Shown: positions 56,741 through 64,000 of the stretch, piece by piece
Layout: each line of letters begins with the position of its first letter
Numbering within the stretch: position 1 is the first letter of the stretch
Origin: Apiospora phragmitis
Taxonomy: Eukaryota; Ascomycota; Sordariomycetes; Amphisphaeriales; Apiosporaceae
Reading direction: 5' to 3'
Assembly (NCBI GenBank): GCA_038363925.1
Contig: JAQQWL010000013.1
Span: 2,914,001-2,978,000 of the forward strand
DNA: 64,000 nt
The notes under the pieces: generated by a model
Seen by the model: only the letters and a program-made list of their open reading frames with translations
What the model was told of the DNA's origin: nothing
Database searches by the model: none
Position numbers and translations under genes: made by a program

Positions 56741-58414
56741 TAATTCCTTTAAATCTCGTAAATTTACCCCGATCCTCTAAATCCGGCGCGGGATCTTAGA
56801 ATCTGTCCTAGATCCCCCAATCCGTTACATAACCTCCGCCCTTAGTTTTTCTTTATAAGGATGTTCATCTATCCTATAGCCGTCTAAGGCGGCATCGTAT
56901 CAAGCGGCGGTCGGTCGCGAAATATACGTAAGTTTATATTAATATAACTAGTAGTTTTATTAGTACTAGTAATATCGTAGCCTAATCGGGGTATAGTAGT
57001 TCCGTACCGGTGAATTATAGGTCTAAGCCGCATAATTAGGCTAGGTCGTAACAACTAGCCCTTAAAAACGAAAAAACCAAAACATAGCTAAAAGTCGAAA
57101 TAAATTAATACGAGTATAAAATTAAAATAATTCTTAATAAAAAACGATTTAAAAAAAAATAAAAATACCTCGTTAAGTAGAAGGGTTACCTAATAAAAAA
57201 CAACACCTAAAAACTTAAAAAATACTTAAAAAAACGCCGCTAAAAAGCTTTAAAAGTTTAAAAGACAATACTAAACTTTATTAATAGCGATAGTTCTAAT
57301 AACACGTTAGGGTACACGGCGTTCTAATCGAATAAGAAGTCGGAAAGTAATATCGGAACCTCCCCGGGAACCAGTTCGGATATAGTCTTATAGCGAGCCT
57401 CTTCCTTAACCTCCTTACGCTTAATACGCTCAAGCTCTTCGATATTATTAATACTACGACGAACCGCCCGCATCATCTTTTTAAACTAGAGCTTCTTTTA
57501 TTTTCGAAGGCGAAGGATCTTTTCCTCCGTAGCTTAAAACTTATCCTCTAGTTTTTAATATTACTCGGCGATTTTTCGTAACTTAGTAAAATTAATACCT
57601 TAAATATCGCAACGGGACCGACCTTAACGAATATACTTAGCATAACGAGACGAGTCCCATACCGAAACTTTATAAAAAGAAAAACCACGGTTTTCGTAAT
57701 AAGAACACGACGATATAATAACGAAATATTATAAAATAATAAATAATAAAGCGTTACGTTATTTAATTTTTTTAAAACGAAATTTACGTTTTTTAATATA
57801 ATTAAACGACATAATAAATATATATTATAATAAAAGTAAAAAAAAAAGAATATATAAAAATCCTAATATAACGGCAAACTCGTAAGTATTTATAATAACT
57901 AAACTACTTTAAAAATAAAATAAATAAGAGGGAAAGAGATAATATTATAACCTAGCTTAACAATACGGCTTAGAACCCACCTTACGGCACGGCTTTATAA
58001 TACCCCGAACCTCTGTATAACGACTTAGCATAATTTCGAACCCTACTAATTAATAAAGCTCCACTAATTATCGCGACTTTACAAATTAATAAAACTAATA
58101 GCGATTAAATTACAATAATAACTAATACTATAATAATAGGTAATATTCGACGTAGCTATTTTAAGACAGCACGAGTTAAACAGCACGAGTTAAATAGCAC
58201 GAGTTAAATAGTACGAGTTAAACAGTACGAGTAAGACAGCTAAGAAAAAATAAGCTATAGTAAAATAATACTACTTATATAAAAATAAGATATGAATATA
58301 TTAGATCGCAAATATCCAGTACGAGCTAGGACAGGATATGTTAGATCGTAGATATCTAATATAATCTAGGACAGGATATATCAAATCGTAAATATTTAAC
58401 AAGATCTAAAAGAA

Positions 58415-58720
58415 TTAATAAAAAAGAGATTAGATATATAATAATAAACGCCCCCTATATATTTTATATAGATACCCTTTATTTTAATAATTAATCTAAA
58501 TATTAATCTAATTTATTAATAAAGTAAACGGCCTTAATAACTTTATTACGAATACTTTTAAGTCTACGCACCTTAATTACCTTTATTCCTACGGCTATTA
58601 CGTATTATATCGATAGAAGCGGACTTTTATCGCACGTTTAAATACTCTCTCGTATTACTAAACATAAACCCTAGTACGTCTTACTAGGTTTCCTTTAAAA
58701 CCTAGATAGCGTTCGTTACA
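58415..58720 (+). repeat. LTR copy, probably solo
   Basis: Reverse-complement match to the LTRs at 49.5 and 56.4 kb, and same-strand match to that at 62.9 kb. It retains more G/C (TAGAAGCGGACTTTTATCGC). It is not followed by gag-like sequence, so it is a solo LTR or the end of another copy. Confidence 0.7.
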
Positions 58721-58726
58721 CTTTCC

Positions 58727-61700
58727 CCGGGGGACTAACCCGCCGATCGTAATATTATACCCCTTCTTTAAGGTTATACTTTTATACCTAAGGCGATAAA
58801 CTCTTAATAACCGTATAATTTATTTAAGCTTGGTATAAAAAAACTTTAAAGCTTTTATATAAAAAATTAATTGGTATAAAGGCTTATTTATTTATTAGCG
58901 ATTTTATTTAAATAATTAAAGAGAGTTTTTATTTAATAAGTATAAAAATCGAACCTACATTTTTTATTTAATAAATATATTTAATTATTATATTATAATA
59001 CGTTTAAATTTATTATTACGATATAAAATAAGAGCTTCGGAAATAATTTAACTATTAACGTATCTTATAAGCGAATATCTTATATAAGCGAATGTCTCAT
59101 TTTTTTACACCCTTTCCGATAAAATATAAGTTAATTTTACTATAACGTATTTAATATATTAAAATTAATCGAAATCCTTATCTTTAAATACTTCTATATT
59201 ATTTTAATAAGTGCGCGTATTATACCCGGGCTCTCCGTAAATTCTATAGCGCTATAAACGTGTCCTAAACGTCCTCGTACGACCACTCTTTCGACGCGAT
59301 TCATTTTATAACTATTTATTAATATCTTTTTAAAACTATAAGTCTTCTCCAGCTTATATACGAAGTAATTCTCTATTTTATAGCCGTTTCTTTTTCGTAC
59401 GGCGGCGCTGGCTAAATATCTTATTTACTTTTCGAAATATCGTATTTTTACCTTTTAAAAGAGTAACTCGGTATATAATATACGTTATAACTTGCGATCT
59501 AATTAAGGCTAATTAAAATAAACGTTAAAAAACTATTTTAATACCGTACGATACGGTTTCGAACGTATTCGATTTAAGATTAGGCCTTAATCGGGTTATT
59601 TAAAGTTTTTAATTCTTAAAGAATAGGTAGGTTAGAAAACGTCCCCGGAAGTATTAAAATATATAGCTTTATATCTAATTATGAAATAATATATTCCGGA
59701 TTGTACGAGACGAGTCCTATTCTTTAAAAGCTTCCTTATATATTCGAAACGGTAAAAGTCGCCTGGAACGCTTTTAAAAACGCTAGTAGGAAGTCCTCCT
59801 TTAAGATGTAAGTAATATGCGCCCGTATAAAATATTTAATTTCTTTTTCGTACGCCCTTTTTAATATATAAAAACAGCCGATATTAAAAGGTTAAAGTTT
59901 ATACGATAAATAAAAAGGTATATAAAATATAATAATCGAGTTCTTTTTATAATAAAGCTCGAAAGTTATCGAGTAGTAGCTTTCGTAGCCGTTTAAGACC
60001 AAGAGGCGATAATAACCCTTCATATAAAACTTGGTATATTAATTAAAGTATCGAATTTAGTCCTCGCCTTTTTTATTCGTAATCTAGCTATTTTTAGTAA
60101 TTACGATCACCTAGTCCTTCGGTAATAAGCTGTTTTCGTACCTAGAAAAGAAGTACGCTTTCTCGGTAAAAATAATATATAGAGGGATGGCGTAACTGTG
60201 TAATCCGACGTCCTAAATAATTATAACTTATTCCCGGTTCTTTTATTATATTACCCTAAGTTTTCCGCGTCGATCGGAAGTGGTTACGATTATTTCGGAC
60301 GAGATTTAGCTTATAAAAAAGCTGGTCTCGTCGAAGTTATAGATATCCTTTTTTTAGATCCCGTATTTATAAATTATATTCTATACGAGGGTAAACTACG
60401 CGTAATACGCGTCGGGATCTTTATAAAGGACTTTTTAATAATTAATTCTTCGGTTAAAACGCGTCCGGAGGTCTAGTTATTATCGTACGAAATTAAAAGC
60501 CTAATTAACGCCGACGCGTCTCGCGTCGCGTAAATTAAATAGTCGATTCGTTATATCTTTTATATTATTTAACCGGGGAAAAAACGATCGCGTATTTAAA
60601 TTAATAATATATTAAATAATCGTATTTTTTTTAAATTTAAAAACTTTCGAAAATTCGTAAATATTTCGCGTCATATAGGTTAACCATTTTATTTACGTTA
60701 TAAGGTTTTTAATAGGACGTAATAAATTAATACAGCTTTTTATACGCTTAAAGTTAAGTCTTTTTAGAGCGTTTAAAGCGCTAGAATTATATCACTCTCT
60801 TTTTAAAGTTATAGCATTTTCGGACGTAAAAGAATATAAAAAAAGGTTGAGGCTATGAGGAAATTTGTGAAAGTAAGACATTCGCTTATGTGGGACATTC
60901 GCTTGTGGGATACGTTATTTCTATTTAATTCTACGCTTTAAGTGCTACGCCGCGGGGGATTAACCCGCCGATCGTAATAAAGAGCTGGACAAGTAATTTT
61001 AAAAAAAGTATCGGTATTTATCTAATAATATCGGATTCTCGAAATATTATTTCTTTTCGTAATAAAAAGCGTAGTATAAGTTTTAAATCTCTTGCCATCG
61101 AAGCTAATTTAAATAAATAAAGCCGTTATAAACGATTCGCCGATAAATTTAACTTCTCAAAATCTATAAAAGCTCTTTATATTAAACAGTTAAAATTATA
61201 TTAATATAATACTTATTACTTCGTTAAGCTAGTATATCGAATTTAAAGAAATAAATTCTAATTAAGAGTCAAGATGAGAAAGCTTATTAACTATAACTTA
61301 ATAACTTTTATAAAAAGATTTATTAAATTTAAAACCTAGAAAGAAAAAGAATAATTAAAGCCATAGCTATACGATTTAATAAAAATCTAAATAATTAATA
61401 ATTAAGTTTAAATATTAAATTTAATATAATGCTTATTAAATTAATACTTTAAGAGACGAGAAACTAATTAATTAAATTAAAACTTATAATAACACTATTA
61501 AAGAAACCTTAATAAATATTATAAATAACGAAATTAACGTTACTAGGATTTTTAACAACTCCGTTATAATTATTTTCGCTAGAAGCACTACTAGAGCTAA
61601 TAATAGAGATAATAATATAGCCTATACTAGAAAGCGTAGCAGTAGGAAACATGTTAGTATAAGACTAGGATAACGATACCTATAAAATAATAGACGAAGC

Positions 61701-62272
61701 ACCGATTTTTCCCTTAAAAGACACTGCTAAACTTACAGCTCTAAGCGACCTAATACAGGATATAATTAAACTAAAAAAGAAGATATACTTAGCTCGAAAT
61801 GCTTAAAAAGTATAATAAGAATATCGAAGTTTTATCGAAAAAGCGTTACTAGGAAAAGCTATTAAATAACGAGAACTACTTTTATTTATTAAAAAACCGA
61901 CTAAATTTAATAGTTAACTTCACTCTTTTTCTTTTAAAAATTAAAGCTTAAATTAATTAATGATTAAAATTAATTAAATAATAATTAAACTATAAATAAA
62001 TATATTTATTAATAATAAGTTATTAAACTATAGATTTTATTAATAATAAAATTTAATATTATAATATTTATTTATAAAAGTCTTAGTAAATAAATTTATA
62101 ATAAAAACCTAAATCTAGATACTAATTAATAAGATATTAAGTGTTATAATGCGTTTAGACTAACTACTACGCTATAAAGCAAAAGCTTCGAAAATAACTA
62201 AACGGTTATTTCTATCTAATTCTACGTCTTAAATAATACCTCGCGGGGGACTAACCCGCCGATCGTAATATT
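58727..62272. repeat. Three copies of a short GC-retaining repeat
   Basis: GGGGGAYTAACCCGCCGATC followed by GTAAT occurs at about 58730, 60953 and 62246. The last two also share about 45 bp to the left (TATTTCTATYTAATTCTACG). The 60.9-kb copy starts exactly at the right edge of the pogo element. Coordinates span all three. Confidence 0.75.
59058..60915 (-). mobile_element. Pogo/Tc1-mariner-type DNA transposon, RIP-inactivated
   Basis: 1858 bp. Terminal inverted repeats of about 40 bp, ACGTATCYYAYAAGCGAAT and its complement, each with an internal direct repeat of AAGCGAATGTC, are flanked on both sides by TA, the expected target duplication. Inside, on the minus strand around 60020-59860, the ruined transposase still reads YRLLVLNGYESYYSITFEL, then NSIIIFYIPFYLS and PFNIGCFY. 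This corresponds to the DDE block of pogo/Fot-type transposases (RLLxLDGHxSH, ITLxxxPxHSSHLLQPLDVGCF), with His and Asp codons lost to C-to-T changes. Confidence 0.82.
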
Positions 62273-62921
62273 AAGGCGCGTTAAATAGTTTATGGTAATT
62301 TTTAAAATAATAATTAAGATAATTAAAATATTTATTCGGCTATAATTAATAATACGAGCGTAAAGACCTTTTTAATTATAACGGTTATTAAAAACTTTAA
62401 AAACTTTTAATATAATTTTAAAATAATGTTCTTTAATACGAGAATATTATTAAAAATCGACTATTAAGTTTAATAATTAATAAGCGCTAAAAATAGCCCC
62501 GGAATAGTTTATAAATTACGTAAAGCTTTATACGGCTTACGACGAAGCCTTTTATATTAAATTTTTATTATTTTTTTAATAATAAAAGAGCTTAATATTA
62601 CGATCTAGCCTAATTATACGGCTAGAGCCATAAAAAGCATCGGTACGGAACTACTATACCCCGGCAAGGTTATAATATTACTAATACCGATAAAACTATT
62701 AGTTACGCCGATATAAATTTACTTATATTTTGTAACAAATAAGCGCCCGATACGGGGAACTTTACGATAAATTATAAGGAGGATAGGTACCTAATAAGAG
62801 TTACGTAACGAGCTACAAGATTACGACGTTCTCGGTAAGCTACGAGCTACGGGATTACGAAGTTCTCGGTGAGTTAATTAAAGCGGATTACTAGTTCGTA
62901 ATATAATTTAAATAATTAATA

Positions 62922-63222
62922 AAAGAGGGATTAGATACATAATTATAAACGTTTTTTATATATTTTATATAAATATTTTTTATTTTAATAATTAATTTAA
63001 ATATTAATTTTAATTTATTAATAAGGTATATTATTTTAATAATTTTATTATAAATATTTTTACGTTTTTATATTTAATTACGACTAAATTACGGTTATTA
63101 TTTATTATATTAATAAGTGTTTATTTATTATACGTTTAAATATTTTCTCGTATTATTAATATAAACCCTCGTACGTTTTATTAAGGCTTTTATTAAACCC
63201 TTAATAATATTCGTTATATTTT
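62922..63222 (+). repeat. 5' LTR of a second Ty3/gypsy copy
   Basis: Same-strand match to 58415-58720 and reverse complement of the LTRs at 49.5 and 56.4 kb. It is followed by gag-like sequence on the same strand, marking it as a 5' LTR. Confidence 0.75.
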
Positions 63223-64000
63223 AATTATTTTTATTTCTACGAGTTATTATTTAAACCTTCGAATAATAATTTTATAAGAAATATATCTGTTTTAAAGAGT
63301 AACGCCCTTCGTTACGGTAAGAATATTACCCGACTTACTTTTAGTATAGAGGTTGAGGATAATAATAATAAAGACGTTTTTATTAACCTAAGCGAGTTGG
63401 TTAAATAATTTAAGCGATTTTAATAAATAAACGTTAATTATTAATATTATTATACTAAGCTTAAAAAGGAGCGCGACGCGCTCCGGGCTTAAACAGCTTT
63501 TAAATAAATAATAAACGATATTAACGAGCTTTATAAAGAGGTTTAAAATTTACGAACTATTATTAATATTATTAAAACCTTCGTCGTATTTAAGGAAGGG
63601 GTTAAAATTAGTATATTAGTATTATTCGATAAGACGAGCGGGAATTTCCGAGGATTTTTTATTTAGGTTAAAGCTTATTAATAATTTTATAAAGGGATAT
63701 TTAAAAACTTAATTTAAAAAGTTATTTATATAGCTTTTTTTTTTAAAGGATAAGCTTTTTTATAGTTCGAACCTTATTTAAACGAACTTATAAAACGCGA
63801 TTAATATATCGAACTATATCGAATTAAGGTTAATAAATTTTTAATAATTATAACGGCTTCGAAAACGCTTTTAAATCATTTTTTTAGGATCTCGATAAAA
63901 AACGATAAGCCGAAAAGGAACTCGAGCACTTTAAGTAAAAGGGATCCGTAATAACGTATACCGTAGAGTTCTAACGTATTATAGCTCGTTTAAATTATAT
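63223..64000 (+). mobile_element. Second Ty3/gypsy copy, 5' part, cut by window end
   Basis: Nearly the reverse complement of 56290-55560: both contain AAAAAGGAGCGCGACGCGCT followed by CCGGGCTTAAACAGC. It is the gag region of the same family, RIP-mutated, in opposite orientation. Confidence 0.75.

Larger units (their letters stand above)
56971..62682. repeat. Inverted repeat pair flanking the solo LTR and pogo element
   Basis: 56971-57050 (CGGGGTATAGTAGTTCCGTA and adjacent AATTAGGCTAG) is the reverse complement of 62597-62682 with a handful of RIP-type differences. Coordinates here span both arms. They are parts of another repeat family present in both orientations. Confidence 0.65.
47200..64000. 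repeat. AT-rich RIP-mutated repeat block
   Basis: From about 47.2 kb to the end the sequence switches abruptly to very high AT with TA-rich words. CA and TG dinucleotides are scarce and surviving G/C sits in contexts without CpA (for example CGACGCGCTCC, CCCGCCGATCG). No open frame of useful size remains in any frame. This is the signature of RIP on both strands, so the block consists of repeated DNA, probably constitutive heterochromatin. It contains nested Ty3/gypsy and pogo-type elements, listed separately. 47.2-49.45 kb holds no element I can identify. Confidence 0.93.

Noticed and set aside
58134..58240. Repeated AGCACGAGTTAAA units, which look like a short regularly spaced array
   Set aside because: Five or six 12-15 bp direct units inside RIP-ed repeat DNA in a eukaryote; a simple tandem repeat, not a CRISPR array.
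56066..63500. GC-rich palindromic GAGCGCGACGCGCTC islands as possible regulatory sites
   Set aside because: They are the same gag segment in both retrotransposon copies; G/C survives because the words contain no CpA or TpG for RIP to attack.

Overview
This is a genome window from a filamentous ascomycete (Pezizomycotina, probably Sordariomycetes). Evidence: short GT-AG introns of about 50-150 bp; ascomycete families (Mug190, UMP1, CAP10/GT90, PTH11-like rhodopsin domain, 2EXR, BAHD-like acyltransferase); tRNA genes with tiny introns; and a 17-kb AT-rich block with the near-total loss of CpA/TpG typical of repeat-induced point mutation (RIP). The exact species cannot be read from the sequence.

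Layout. 1-24 kb is mostly conserved gene space: a rhodopsin-domain membrane protein (-), an alpha/beta hydrolase (+), a Mug190-type SMP/C2 lipid-transfer protein (-), an F-box-like protein (-), tRNA-Glu(CTC) (-), a twin-ABC ATPase like yeast YDR061W (-), the proteasome assembly chaperone UMP1 (+, divergent), a prenylated ubiquitin-fold protein (-) and a CAP10/GT90 glycosyltransferase (-). 27-47 kb is accessory: a second tRNA-Glu with a retrotransposon integrase fragment beside it, an MFS transporter destroyed by a 660-bp inserted element, a broken 2OG-Fe(II) oxygenase, a second F-box-like paralog, a broken acyltransferase, a 2EXR protein, a small secreted 8-cysteine protein, a divergent pair of STAND/NACHT-like proteins with degenerate P-loops, and a protein with two tandem subtilisin-propeptide-like domains. 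Three related short elements with terminal inverted repeats lie here. 47.2-64 kb is RIP-ruined repeats: two Ty3/gypsy copies in opposite orientation, four LTRs, and a 1.86-kb pogo-type DNA transposon sitting in another repeat whose uninterrupted copy is also present.

Two cross-cutting patterns stand out. First, about 17 single-base frame breaks interrupt otherwise well-conserved genes. Nearly all lie in short homopolymer runs, and adding or removing one base restores the family sequence and a total length divisible by three. This looks like base-calling or consensus error more than mass pseudogenisation, so most such genes are annotated as CDS. Second, F-box(-)/tRNA-Glu(-) on the left and tRNA-Glu(+)/F-box(+) on the right form a mirror arrangement, suggesting an old inverted duplication.

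No operon logic applies. The clearest functional neighbourhood is 39.8-44.1 kb, where STAND-like and propeptide-like proteins sit beside RIP-ed repeats, a setting typical of fungal non-self recognition or other fast-evolving loci. That functional link is inference.
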